Shown one piece after another: positions 52,898 to 61,381 of a stretch of DNA of 64,000 nucleotides. The stretch spans positions 3,386,744 through 3,450,743 of the forward strand of contig NZ_LT546237.1 of NCBI RefSeq assembly GCF_900078675.2, read 5' to 3'. Origin of the DNA: Mycobacterium interjectum. Lineage in GTDB: Bacteria > Actinomycetota > Actinomycetes > Mycobacteriales > Mycobacteriaceae. The notes under the pieces were generated by a model. That model was not told the DNA's origin. It did no database searches and was given only the letters and a program-made list of their open reading frames with translations. Made by a program: the position numbers and the translations under genes. Every line of letters begins with the position of its first letter. Positions within the stretch are counted from its first letter, which is position 1.

Positions 52898-53641
52898 ATG
52901 GATGCCTATGACCGGATCGGCATTGGCTATTGCACGACGCGCCGGCCCGACCCACGAATCGCGGCCCAGATTCACGCCGCACTCTCCACGATGCGCACCG
53001 TAGTTGACGTGGGGGCTGGCGCCGGTTCCTACGAACCGGCTCAGACGGTCGCCGCTATCGAGCCCAGCATGGTGATGATCGCCCAGCGACCTGCCGTATC
53101 TGCGCCATGTGTACAGGCCGTCGCGGAGGCTTTGCCGTTGCGCGACAAGTGTGTGGACGCGACGATGGCCATTTTGACCGTGCACCACTGGAGCGATGTC
53201 GCCGCCGGGATCGACCAACTACGCCGAGTGACCCGCCATCGGATTGTCATCCTGACTTGGGACCAATCGGTAACCCGCAACTTCTGGTTGCTGCGCGATT
53301 ACTTGCCCGCCGCCGCGCGAATCAGCGACGAGTTGTGGGTGCCGATCGACCAGCTCGTCGAGCTGTTGGGAGGCGCTCAGATACAGACAGTGCCGGTGCC
53401 ACACGATTGCACCGACGGGTTCGGCGCCGCCTACTGGCGACGCCCGGACGCCTACCTCGATCCCACCGTCCGCGCGGGCATGTCCATGCTGGCTTACGCG
53501 GATGACGCCGCCCTCGCCGAGGGCCTAGGCCGCCTTGCGGTCGACCTGCGCTCCCGTCGATGGCATCAACGATATCCACACCTCCTTGACCAGCAGCTGC
53601 TTGACGCCGGTTACCGCCTACTTATCAGCGATCAGCGGTGA
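52898..53641 (+). CDS. Class I SAM-dependent methyltransferase
   Basis: The 247-residue protein has motif I VVDVGAGAGSYEP, motif II-like IEPSMVMI and the post-motif ALPLRDKCVDATMAILTVHH, as in type 11 methyltransferases. The acceptor is unknown. It stands apart from the catabolic operons, with a 177-bp gap before it that shows no clear operator. Its codon use looks a little less GC-rich than its neighbours', a weak hint of a different origin. Confidence 0.83.
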   Translation: MDAYDRIGIGYCTTRRPDPRIAAQIHAALSTMRTVVDVGAGAGSYEPAQTVAAIEPSMVMIAQRPAVSAPCVQAVAEALPLRDKCVDATMAILTVHHWSDVAAGIDQLRRVTRHRIVILTWDQSVTRNFWLLRDYLPAAARISDELWVPIDQLVELLGGAQIQTVPVPHDCTDGFGAAYWRRPDAYLDPTVRAGMSMLAYADDAALAEGLGRLAVDLRSRRWHQRYPHLLDQQLLDAGYRLLISDQR

Positions 53642-53703
53642 GAACGTGGGCCGCATTTCCGGGTGCGGAAAACTTATGGGCTGCCGTCGAGTTGGCCAGA
53701 TGC

Positions 53704-54144
53704 CTAGCTGAAGGCGCTGGTGATGGCTTCCATATCGAAGTAGTCGCGCCACGCGGCGATCCGATCGTCCCGCACCTCGAAAACGCCCATTACCGGCAAG
53801 GGGACGGTTTGGCCATCCTTGCGGCGCATCACGTCGGTGCGCTCGTTCATCACCAGTGTGCCGTCGCTGATCTGCCGGTGCACGTTGAAGTCGATACCGT
53901 CGAATGCGGCGACGAACCCCGCGATGAAGTCTCTTATCGCCTGTCGACCGTGTAACGGCGGCATCGGGATGTTGTGGTAGACAGCGTCTTCGGTGAAATA
54001 GCCGGTCAGCTCGTCGGGGTCGGGCGAGGCCCACCGCGCGCAGAATTCGGTAACCAGGTCATCGGCCGAACGTGTCATATTTTCATGCAACACAGTGATA
54101 CGCGGTAAATCAAGACCGGGAGCGGGTGACCGGAGTGGCGTCAT
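53704..54144 (-). CDS. Limonene-1,2-epoxide hydrolase family (NTF2 fold) protein
   Basis: The 146-residue protein has the epoxide-hydrolase signature of limonene-1,2-epoxide hydrolase: AVYHNIP (Tyr, Asn), NERTDV (Arg, Asp) and WRDYFD (Asp). M. tuberculosis EphG is of this family. It opens an epoxide to a diol. ATG 54144 overlaps the meaB stop by ATGA; ATG 54078 gives the usual length without the 22-residue lead. It is the last gene of thiolase, MeaB, epoxide hydrolase, and could detoxify an epoxide made by a P450. Confidence 0.85.
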   Translation of the reverse strand: MTPLRSPAPGLDLPRITVLHENMTRSADDLVTEFCARWASPDPDELTGYFTEDAVYHNIPMPPLHGRQAIRDFIAGFVAAFDGIDFNVHRQISDGTLVMNERTDVMRRKDGQTVPLPVMGVFEVRDDRIAAWRDYFDMEAITSAFS

Positions 54145-55016
54145 TCAGGCTCAGGCGTGGGCGACAACAGCTTCTCGGCGGCGGTATAGGCGTCGTCGTG
54201 GCCGTCGACCACCGCCTCGGCGAGCCGGTCAAGGCCCGGCCGCGTCCGCAGTAGCGTTTGCGCCAGCGAAAGCATCTGCGCACGGGCCCGCGCCACCCGG
54301 CGCTCTCGGCTGTCGGCGCGGTGGTGCTCGTCGATGGCAGCCACCAGATCCGCGACGCCGTCCCCTCGGGCGGCGACGAGGCTCACGATCGGGGCTCTGG
54401 TTTCGGCGCGCAGATCCCGCACCGTCTGCTCGGCGCCCTCACGGTCGGCCTTGTTGACCGCCACGATGTCGGCGACTTCCAGCACGCCGGCCTTGGCGGC
54501 CTGCACGGCGTCTCCCGCCCCCGGATTGAGGATCACGACGGTCGGGTCGGCGACGGCGGCGATCTCGATCTCCGACTGTCCCACGCCGACTGTTTCCAGC
54601 AGCACCACATCGTAGCCGATCGCGCCCAGCAGCCGGATGGCCGCCGGAACCGCAGCGGCCAGACCTCCAACGTGACCGCGGGTGGCAACAGAGCGGATCA
54701 GGACGTCAGAGTCGTTGATGTGGGCGGTCATTCGGATTCGGTCACCCAGCAGCGCGCCGCCGCTGAACGGCGACGACGGGTCAACGGCCAGCACGGCCAC
54801 CCGGTTGCCACGCCCGCGGTAGGCGCCGACCAGGGCCCCGATCGTCGTCGACTTACCCGCGCCGGGCGGTCCGGTGACGCCGATGACGCGGACCGCCGAC
54901 GGTTCGAGAATCGCCAGCACCTCGTCGCGACGATCGCCTTCGACCAGGCTGAGCAACCGTCCCGCCGCGCGCGGAGATCCGTTGCGCGCACCCGCGATCA
55001 GGTCGGCGATCGTCAT
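54141..55016 (-). CDS. meaB: MeaB/ArgK-type P-loop GTPase
   Basis: The 291-residue GTPase has the Walker A VTGPPGAGKSTTIGALVG, LLETVGVGQSE and NKAD. MeaB proteins guard adenosylcobalamin-dependent mutases such as methylmalonyl-CoA mutase. No mutase gene is visible, so this copy may serve an outside mutase or a different acyl-CoA mutase. It is 7 bp after the thiolase, and thiolytic release of propionyl-CoA would feed such a mutase. ATG 55016 is the start. Confidence 0.9.
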   Translation of the reverse strand: MTIADLIAGARNGSPRAAGRLLSLVEGDRRDEVLAILEPSAVRVIGVTGPPGAGKSTTIGALVGAYRGRGNRVAVLAVDPSSPFSGGALLGDRIRMTAHINDSDVLIRSVATRGHVGGLAAAVPAAIRLLGAIGYDVVLLETVGVGQSEIEIAAVADPTVVILNPGAGDAVQAAKAGVLEVADIVAVNKADREGAEQTVRDLRAETRAPIVSLVAARGDGVADLVAAIDEHHRADSRERRVARARAQMLSLAQTLLRTRPGLDRLAEAVVDGHDDAYTAAEKLLSPTPEPE

Positions 55017-55023
55017 TTGCGCA

Positions 55024-56199
55024 TTATGGCGCAGCGACCTCAATGACGGTCGCCGAACCCATCCCGCCGCCGGCGCACATGGCCGCGACGCCTATTCCGC
55101 CGCCGCGGCGGCGCAATTCGTGCAACAGGGTGACCAGCATCCTGGCCCCGGTAGCCGCCACCGGGTGCCCCAGCGAACAGCCACTGCCACTCACGTTGAC
55201 CTTGTCGGGGTCCAGGCCGAGCAGCTTGATGGTGGCCACACACATGGCCGCGAAGGCCTCGTTGATTTCGAACAGGTCCACGTCCGACACCGAAAGCCCG
55301 GCGCGGGCAAGCGCTTTCGGTATGGCCTCCACCGGTGCCAGGCCGGTGACGGCGGGGTCCACGCCGACCGACGCCCAGGACCGCACGGTGGCCAGCGCGG
55401 GAAAGCCCAGCGCGTCGCTCGCAATGATCAACGCCGCCGCACCGTCGTTGGCGCCGCACGCGTTGCCGGCGGTGATGGAGAAGCCCTCGATTTCCGGGTG
55501 CAGCGGCTTGAGCGCGGCGAGCTTTTCCAGGGTGGTGTCGCGCCGCGGGTGCTCGTCGACCGAGAACAGCCCGTGCGGCGTCTCGATGGGAACGATCTCC
55601 TCCTTGAAGCGGCCCTCATCGATGGCGGCGATCGCGTTGCGGTGCGACCGCAGCGCCCAGGCGTCCATCTCCTGGCGGCTCACGCCCGCCTTAACCGCGG
55701 CGTTCCAGCCCACGGTGATCGACATGTCCATGTTCGGGGCGTCGGGGCGGTCGGGGTGGGTCGGCGGGAACCAGTCGACCCACTCGCCGTCCACCTGGAT
55801 GCGCGATCGCGGCGACGTCGAGGCCGAGTTCACCCCGCCGGCGACGACCAGCTGGTCCATTCCCGCGCGCACGCTCGCGGCGGCGCTCTGCACCGCGGCC
55901 TGACCGGCCGCGCAGTGCCGATTGTTGGCCAGACCCCGCACGTGGGGCAGACCCGCCGTGATCGCCGCGTGGCGGGCGACAACGCCGCCGCCGTACAGGC
56001 CTTCGCCCAGGATCACGTCGTCGACCTGCGCCGGGTCCAGATCCTTGACCGCCTCGCCGACCACATGGTGTGCGAGGTCGAATGCGCTGGTGTCACGCAG
56101 CGTGCCCTTGCGGGCGGTGCCAATGGGCGTGCGAAGGGCGGACACGATGACGGCTTCGGGCACGGGCTTCTCCAGTTCGAACGAGCCAATTTCACGCAT
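55024..56199 (-). CDS. Thiolase (FadA type)
   Basis: The 391-residue thiolase has C96 in NNRHCAAGQ, the histidine in SLGHPVAATGA and the second cysteine in MCAGGGMGS. ATG 56199 begins 5 bp from a GAGAAT-type site that itself contains a TAGGGT -10 box on this strand, so transcription may start at or near the ATG (leaderless). A GTG at 56163 with GGAGAAG 5 nt upstream is an alternative. It leads the set thiolase, MeaB, epoxide hydrolase. Confidence 0.92.
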   Translation of the reverse strand: MREIGSFELEKPVPEAVIVSALRTPIGTARKGTLRDTSAFDLAHHVVGEAVKDLDPAQVDDVILGEGLYGGGVVARHAAITAGLPHVRGLANNRHCAAGQAAVQSAAASVRAGMDQLVVAGGVNSASTSPRSRIQVDGEWVDWFPPTHPDRPDAPNMDMSITVGWNAAVKAGVSRQEMDAWALRSHRNAIAAIDEGRFKEEIVPIETPHGLFSVDEHPRRDTTLEKLAALKPLHPEIEGFSITAGNACGANDGAAALIIASDALGFPALATVRSWASVGVDPAVTGLAPVEAIPKALARAGLSVSDVDLFEINEAFAAMCVATIKLLGLDPDKVNVSGSGCSLGHPVAATGARMLVTLLHELRRRGGGIGVAAMCAGGGMGSATVIEVAAP

Positions 56200-56203
56200 G
56201 CGC

Positions 56204-56218
56204 GAGAACCCTATTCTC
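56204..56218. promoter_or_regulatory. Near-perfect GAGAAT-N3-ATTCTC operator at the thiolase start
   Basis: GAGAACCCTATTCTC matches 11 of 12 specified bases and lies 5 bp upstream of the thiolase ATG. On the minus strand its centre reads TAGGGT, a possible -10 box, so repressor and polymerase would compete directly. Confidence 0.65.
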
Positions 56219-56258
56219 GCATTTCGAGAGTGCGAGTTGCAAACATGGCCGCCTCGCC

Positions 56259-56312
56259 AGCAGACGCAGAATCGCACATCATGGCGCCGAAACGTGCGAT
56301 TCTGCCTCTGCT
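56259..56312. repeat. 19-bp inverted repeat between divergent thiolase and peptidase-like genes
   Basis: The arms (56259-56277 and 56294-56312) are complementary at 18 of 19 positions around a 16-nt loop with GGCGCC. They contain ATCGCAC and GTGCGAT, the same half-sites as the IclR operator at 49376. It could be a large operator, a structured leader of the plus-strand gene, or a remnant of a mobile element. Confidence 0.6.
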
Positions 56313-56341
56313 CGCCAATCAATCAGGAGGCACAGTCGGCA

Positions 56342-57199
56342 ATGGAGGGGACAACGGCGGTCCCGGGCGGCAGCGTCTGGTTCAAGCGGGTGGGCGGGGG
56401 TGCAGGCCTTCCCCTACTCGTGGTTCATGGCGGACCGGGCTTGCCGCACGACTACTTGCGCTCGCTCGAACGGTTGGCCGACGAGCGCGAAGTCATCTTC
56501 TGGGACCAGCTCGGGTGCGGACGGTCGAGGCGGCCGTCCAATGCCCAGCTTTGGACGATGGAACGCGCGGTGGCCGAAATGGACGCGGTGGTCAAGGCGC
56601 TCGGCCTGGACCGCTTCCATGTCTTCGGTAATTCCTGGGGCGGAATGCTGGCGCAGCAGTACGCGCTCGACGTGGCGTCCGATGCCGCCAGCCTGACCAT
56701 CTCGAACAGCATCGCGTCGATACCCGAATTCTCGAACATGGTGGCGCGCTTGAAATCCGAGTTGAACCCGGCGACCCAGGCGGCCATCGACCGCCACGAA
56801 GCGGCCGGCACGACGTACTCGGCCGAATACCAGGCCGCCATCCGCACTTGGAACGAAACCTACCTCTGCCGCGTGCGTCCCTGGCCCAGGGAACTCGAGG
56901 AAGCGTTCAGGAACATGGGAACCGACGTCTTCGAGACGATGTTCGGCCCGAGCGACTTTCATATCGTCGGGACCGTCCGCGACTGGGATGTGTTCGATCG
57001 GCTACCCGAGATCGCCTTGCCGACAATGGTTCTCGCGGGCCGGTTCGACGAGTGCGTGCCGGAGCACGCATGGGAAATGCACCAACGGATTCCCGGGTCA
57101 AGGTTTGAGTTGTTCGAGGAAAGCGCGCACATGCCGTTCATCGAGGAGCCCGACAAGTTCGATGCGGTGATGCGCGACTTCCTGCGGCTACACGACTGA
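56342..57199 (+). CDS. Proline iminopeptidase-like alpha/beta-hydrolase (S33)
   Basis: The 285-residue protein has HGGPGLPHDY and the elbow GNSWGGMLA, both typical of proline iminopeptidases, plus a cap domain and C-terminal ESAHMPFIEEP. It could hydrolyse an N-terminal proline, an amide or an ester. AGGAGG lies 11 nt before the ATG. The 19-bp inverted repeat ends 29 bp upstream. It is convergent with the enoyl-CoA hydratase; the stops are adjacent. Confidence 0.87.
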   Translation: MEGTTAVPGGSVWFKRVGGGAGLPLLVVHGGPGLPHDYLRSLERLADEREVIFWDQLGCGRSRRPSNAQLWTMERAVAEMDAVVKALGLDRFHVFGNSWGGMLAQQYALDVASDAASLTISNSIASIPEFSNMVARLKSELNPATQAAIDRHEAAGTTYSAEYQAAIRTWNETYLCRVRPWPRELEEAFRNMGTDVFETMFGPSDFHIVGTVRDWDVFDRLPEIALPTMVLAGRFDECVPEHAWEMHQRIPGSRFELFEESAHMPFIEEPDKFDAVMRDFLRLHD

Positions 57200-57967
57200 T
57201 CAGTTCTTGCCCTCGTTCAGCTTGGTGACGATCGTCCGAAAGTCCTCGGTCATGAACGACTGGTGCTCCGCCGAAAGCGCATAGTCCAGGCTGGCGAGAA
57301 CCGCGCGCTCCAAATGGATGTTGAGCACCCGCTTGGTGCTCTCGACGGCCTGTTGGGGCAGCTCCAAGATCTTTTTGGCGCAGGCGATCGCCTCCGCGAC
57401 GGGGTCCGCGGCCACGTGGTTGGCCAGCCCGAGTTCAACGGCGCGCTGCGCTTTGATGCGCGTGCCGGTCAGCGCGTACTCCTTGGCCAGCAGCAGGCTG
57501 ATGTGCAGCGGCCAGGTCAGCGGTCCGCCGTCGGCGGCCACCAACCCCACCTGCACGTGCGGGTCGGCCAGGAAGGCGTCCTCGGCGATGTAGACGATGT
57601 CGCTCAGCGCGACCAGGCTGCAGCCAAGCCCGACGGCCGGCCCATTGACCGCCGCCACCACGGGAATTCGGCAGCGTGCCATGCCGAGCACGATCTCGCG
57701 CCCGTCCCGGATGGTCTTGGCGCGCAGGTCGGCGTCGGCCGACAACTCCTTGAGGTAGGCGAAGTCGCCGCCGGCCGAAAACGCCTTGCCGGCCCCGGTG
57801 ATCACCGCGGCGCGGGCCGTGGCATCGTCGGTCAAACGCTGCCACAGCCTGGCAAGCCCCACGTGCAGGTTGTCGTTGACCGCGTTCAGGTCGTCCGGCC
57901 GGTTCAGCGTGATGATCCGAAGCGCCCCGTCGGCACGGACGTCGATTTCGGCTGGCATGTCGTACAT
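57200..57967 (-). CDS. Enoyl-CoA hydratase/isomerase
   Basis: The 255-residue crotonase has the oxyanion loops GKAFSAGGDFAYL and GPAVGLGCSLVALSD. The region around the catalytic glutamates reads VGLVAADGGPLTWPL, where D and G replace the usual residues, so isomerase or hydrolase activity is also possible. It starts directly after the acyl-CoA dehydrogenase stop (TGAATG). It is the last gene of the ligase, dehydrogenase, dehydrogenase, hydratase operon. Confidence 0.9.
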   Translation of the reverse strand: MYDMPAEIDVRADGALRIITLNRPDDLNAVNDNLHVGLARLWQRLTDDATARAAVITGAGKAFSAGGDFAYLKELSADADLRAKTIRDGREIVLGMARCRIPVVAAVNGPAVGLGCSLVALSDIVYIAEDAFLADPHVQVGLVAADGGPLTWPLHISLLLAKEYALTGTRIKAQRAVELGLANHVAADPVAEAIACAKKILELPQQAVESTKRVLNIHLERAVLASLDYALSAEHQSFMTEDFRTIVTKLNEGKN

Positions 57968-59056
57968 TCAGACTCCCAATCCCAGGATGCGCGAAGCAAT
58001 GATGTTCTTTTGTATCTGCGATGTCCCGCCCATCACGCTCTGCGCGCGACTGTACAAGTAGGCGCTGAACAGGTCCGGATCGCGGGTCCCCGCCACCGCC
58101 AGCGCGGCGTGCCCGACGGATTGCTCGACCCAGGTCATCAGCAACTTGTCGAGCGAGCCTTCCGGGCCGTGCGAGACCCCGTCCAGCTGCTCGGACAGCC
58201 GGCGCCTTACGTGATGCGTCAGCATCTCCGACTCGACCGCCGCCCAGGCGAGCTCCTCGGGCACCGGACCGGCGTTACGCGCGAACAGGTTTCGGACCAG
58301 CTTGCCGTATCGGGCCGCGTACCCGAGCGTAGCGGGTTCGCGCTCATGCCCGACGACGGTCATGGCGACCGCCCAGCCTTCACCGGGCGCACCGACCATC
58401 CGGTCCGCGGGCACCGTGGCGCCGTCGAAGAATACCTGGCCGAATTCGTTGGTGACCCCGTTCATCATGCGCAATGGCCGCTGTTGCACGCCAGGCTGTT
58501 TCATGTTGAGCACGAACGCCGACAGGCCACGGTGGCGCTTGGCCGCGGGATCGGTGCGCGCCAACAACAGACACCAATCCGCGACGTCGGAGTAGCTCGT
58601 CCAAATCTTGTGTCCATGCACCACATAGGTGTCGCCTTCGAGCGTGGCGGTTGTGGTCAGCGAGGCCAGATCGGAGCCGGCGCCGGGCTCGCTGAAACCC
58701 TGGCACCACCGCTCGGTGCCGTTGATGATGCCGGGCAGGAAGCGTTTGCGCAGCTCATCACTCCCGTGCCGGCCGATGCCGTACACCAGATAGCCCACGC
58801 TCGGACGTGGCGGGGCGCCGGCGAGGACCAGCTCCTCGTCGACGATGACGTCGTACACCGGCGCGAGCTCCCGGCCGCCGTAGTCGCGCGGCCACGACAG
58901 GCCGAAGAAGCCGTTGTCGTAGAGGGCCCGATGCCAGTCGGCCATGCGCTCCCAGTACTCGTCGCCGGAGCCGGAATATTGCTTGGCGTGCAACGCAAGC
59001 CAGGCGCGCAGCCGCTCGCGGAAGGCGGCCTCGTCCGGCGAGTCACGAAAGTCCAA
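57968..59056 (-). CDS. Acyl-CoA dehydrogenase, long partner of a pair
   Basis: The 362-residue flavoprotein has CQGFSEPGAGSDLASL for FAD and acyl binding and GGTSQIQKNIIASRILGLG at the C-terminus. A TTG start has AGGAG 7 nt upstream. It overlaps the shorter dehydrogenase-like gene by 14 bp. The pair recalls heteromeric steroid side-chain dehydrogenases and the pair at 18254 and 19355. A substrate with a bulky ring is therefore likely. Confidence 0.92.
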   Translation of the reverse strand: MDFRDSPDEAAFRERLRAWLALHAKQYSGSGDEYWERMADWHRALYDNGFFGLSWPRDYGGRELAPVYDVIVDEELVLAGAPPRPSVGYLVYGIGRHGSDELRKRFLPGIINGTERWCQGFSEPGAGSDLASLTTTATLEGDTYVVHGHKIWTSYSDVADWCLLLARTDPAAKRHRGLSAFVLNMKQPGVQQRPLRMMNGVTNEFGQVFFDGATVPADRMVGAPGEGWAVAMTVVGHEREPATLGYAARYGKLVRNLFARNAGPVPEELAWAAVESEMLTHHVRRRLSEQLDGVSHGPEGSLDKLLMTWVEQSVGHAALAVAGTRDPDLFSAYLYSRAQSVMGGTSQIQKNIIASRILGLGV

Positions 59057-59948
59057 AGTCGATCTCCTTCAGCGTCACGGGCCAGAGTTCGGTCGATGTC
59101 AGCGCGCGGCGCAGGTAGACGTGGATCAGGCACTCCCAGGTGTTGCCGATACCGCCGTGCACCTGCACGGCGGTCTCGCACACCGTGCGGGTGGCTCGGG
59201 CGCAATAGACCTTGGCGATCTGAGCGGCCCGGATCGCTTCGGACGGTGCGAGTTCGTCCACCCCCCACGCGGCATGGCGTAACACGCTCACCGAACCCTC
59301 GATCAGCGCAAGGCTTTCGGCGAGCAGGTGCGCGACGGCCTGATACGACCCGATCGTCTTGCCGTACTGTTCGCGGATCTTCGCGTAATCGCAGGCGACG
59401 GCGTGCGCGCCCCGCGCGATACCGACCAGGTCCGCCGACGTGGCGACGAGCGCGAGAGCCCGCCATCGTCCGCCGGCCTCGGGCGTCACCTCGCCGACGG
59501 CCGCGGGGGCCCCCACCAGCTCCGCCTCGATGCGCGTCAGGTCGGCATCGGTGCGGGTCGGTTCGAGGTCCGCCGCCAGAACGCCGGTGCCGGAGAGCAG
59601 CAGGGCGCGCCGGGCGCCGCGAGCGTCGATTGCCCGGCCGTCGACCGCGACGGTCGCTCCCGCGCCGTCCGCGCCGATGTGCCGGGCCAGGTCGTCGGCC
59701 AGCGCCGGCCCGAGGAACGGCGCGTCGACCAGTCGCCGCCCGAATTCCTCCGCGACGACGGCGACCTCGACGCCGGAGGCGCCGTCGGAACGCAGCGACC
59801 GCCACCCGGTGGCCTCAATCTGCTTGTCCAGCCGCGCGATTCGGCCCTCGTCATCGAGATCCTGCACCGCCCCGAGCCCGAGGTCGTCGGCCAGCTTGGC
59901 GGCGGCGTCGCGCAGTTGCCGCTGTTCAGACGTCAGACGTACATCCAT
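59043..59948 (-). CDS. Short acyl-CoA dehydrogenase-like subunit
   Basis: The 301-residue protein has a short N-domain, a reduced middle domain and a near-normal C-domain (YAKIREQYGKTIGSYQAVAH, VQVHGGIGNTWECLIHVYLR). The EPGAGSD segment is absent. It probably acts with the overlapping long partner as a heteromer. ATG 59948 overlaps the ligase end by 23 bp, so all three enzymes are made together. Confidence 0.87.
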   Translation of the reverse strand: MDVRLTSEQRQLRDAAAKLADDLGLGAVQDLDDEGRIARLDKQIEATGWRSLRSDGASGVEVAVVAEEFGRRLVDAPFLGPALADDLARHIGADGAGATVAVDGRAIDARGARRALLLSGTGVLAADLEPTRTDADLTRIEAELVGAPAAVGEVTPEAGGRWRALALVATSADLVGIARGAHAVACDYAKIREQYGKTIGSYQAVAHLLAESLALIEGSVSVLRHAAWGVDELAPSEAIRAAQIAKVYCARATRTVCETAVQVHGGIGNTWECLIHVYLRRALTSTELWPVTLKEIDFGLS

Positions 59949-61329
59949 AGGTCTCCTTCAATGCGCGGCGCAGCACCTTGCCCGAGGGCAGACGCGGGAT
60001 ATCGTCCACGAACACGACGCGGCTCAGGCGCTTGTACGAAGCCAGCCTCTCGCCCACCCGGGCGGTCAGCTCGGCCGCGTCGACGTGCCGGCGCGCTGCC
60101 ACCGCCGCAACGATCGCCTCGCCGTTGATCCCGTCGGGAACGCCAAACACCGCACAGTCCTTGACCGCCGGATGACCGTGCAGCACCCTCTCGATCTCGG
60201 CGGGCGCCACCTGGAAGCCGCGCACCTTGATCATCTCTTTGAGGCGGTCGGTGATCCGCAGCCAACCGTCGTCGTCCAGCCAGCCGACATCCCCGGTGCG
60301 ATACCAGCCGTCGCAGATGGCCTCGGCGGTTGCCCCGGCGGGCAGGTAGCCGGCCATCAGCGACAACGACCGGCCCTGGATCTCGCCCACCTCCCCGGGG
60401 CCGACGGGCCGGCCGGTGTCCAGCGAGACCACCCGCACGTCCACCCCGGGCACGGGACGCCCGACCGAGTCAAGCCGGGCTTCCTGCAATGGATTACACG
60501 CGATGACGGGCAATTCCGTGGTGCCGTAGGCGGGGACCCAACCGACCCCCGTGCGGCGGGTCACGGTCTCCGCGACGCTCGGACTAACCGGCGTCGCCCC
60601 CCACATGATGAAGCGCAGCGAGGACAGGTCGTAGGACTCGAGATCGGGATGCGACGCGATGGCGAGCGCGATCGGCGCGACCGCCATCTCGACCGTGATG
60701 CGGTCCTGCTCGATGTGCCGCAGCATCCGGTCGACATCGAATCGCGGGTGCAGCCGCATCCAGGCGCCCGTTCGCAGCGCGGTGAGGATGTTGAGCAGTC
60801 CGAGGATGTGGGACGGCGGCGTGGCGACTTGAATCCGGTCCCGCCGGGTCAGCTGGAGGGCCGCGCGCCAGTGCCCGACGGCCTCATCCAAGGCGGCGTG
60901 GGTGTGCCGCACCGCCTTCGGCAGACCGGTGGTGCCGGAACTGAACACCAGCACCGCGTCGGCCCGGGGCGGCAGCGACCCGGCCACCGGCTCCCCGGGA
61001 GGGATCGGTTCGTCGAGGTGCAGCATGGGCATCAGGCCGGCCAGGACCGGATGGTCGCCGACGGCGTGCGTCGGCTCGGTGAGCCCCAGCGCGTGGTCGA
61101 CCTCGGCGCGCTTCCACGCGGGGCTGATCAGGACGGCCGTGGCGCCGAGCCGCCAGATCGCCAGCAGGACGGCGACGAACTCGGGCCGGTTCGACGCCAT
61201 GACCGCGACCCGCCGACCGGCGGTGACGCCGCTTTTGGTCAGCGTCGCGGCCAGGCCGGCGGCCAACGCGTCGAGCTCGGGCAGGCCGAATCGCCGTTCC
61301 TCGAACACGAGCGCCGGTGGCTCGCTCAC
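59926..61329 (-). CDS. AMP-dependent acyl-CoA synthetase (FadD-type)
   Basis: The 467-residue ligase has the ATP motif FSSGTTGLPKAV, AYGTTELPV, GYLPAGATAEAICDGWYRTG and a C-terminal PSGKVLRRAL with catalytic lysine. It activates a carboxylate to its CoA ester, the entry step for the dehydrogenases that follow. GTG 61329 is chosen because AGGA lies 7 nt upstream; TTG 61353 is less likely. A perfect GAGAAT palindrome lies 53 bp upstream, shared with the divergent ferredoxin. Confidence 0.9.
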   Translation of the reverse strand: MSEPPALVFEERRFGLPELDALAAGLAATLTKSGVTAGRRVAVMASNRPEFVAVLLAIWRLGATAVLISPAWKRAEVDHALGLTEPTHAVGDHPVLAGLMPMLHLDEPIPPGEPVAGSLPPRADAVLVFSSGTTGLPKAVRHTHAALDEAVGHWRAALQLTRRDRIQVATPPSHILGLLNILTALRTGAWMRLHPRFDVDRMLRHIEQDRITVEMAVAPIALAIASHPDLESYDLSSLRFIMWGATPVSPSVAETVTRRTGVGWVPAYGTTELPVIACNPLQEARLDSVGRPVPGVDVRVVSLDTGRPVGPGEVGEIQGRSLSLMAGYLPAGATAEAICDGWYRTGDVGWLDDDGWLRITDRLKEMIKVRGFQVAPAEIERVLHGHPAVKDCAVFGVPDGINGEAIVAAVAARRHVDAAELTARVGERLASYKRLSRVVFVDDIPRLPSGKVLRRALKETYGCTSDV

Positions 61330-61381
61330 GCCCAATTCCTTCCAGCAGTTCAACCGTCTTGAGAAGACCCTATCGCTCTGT

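Noticed and set aside
56200-56322. An N-terminal extension of the thiolase
   Set aside because: It would run through the operator and the 19-bp inverted repeat and encodes Cys/Arg-rich sequence absent from thiolases.
57263-59950. An 895-codon plus-strand open frame
   Set aside because: It is antisense to three recognisable genes, low in complexity and without a domain. Long antisense frames are expected at this GC content.
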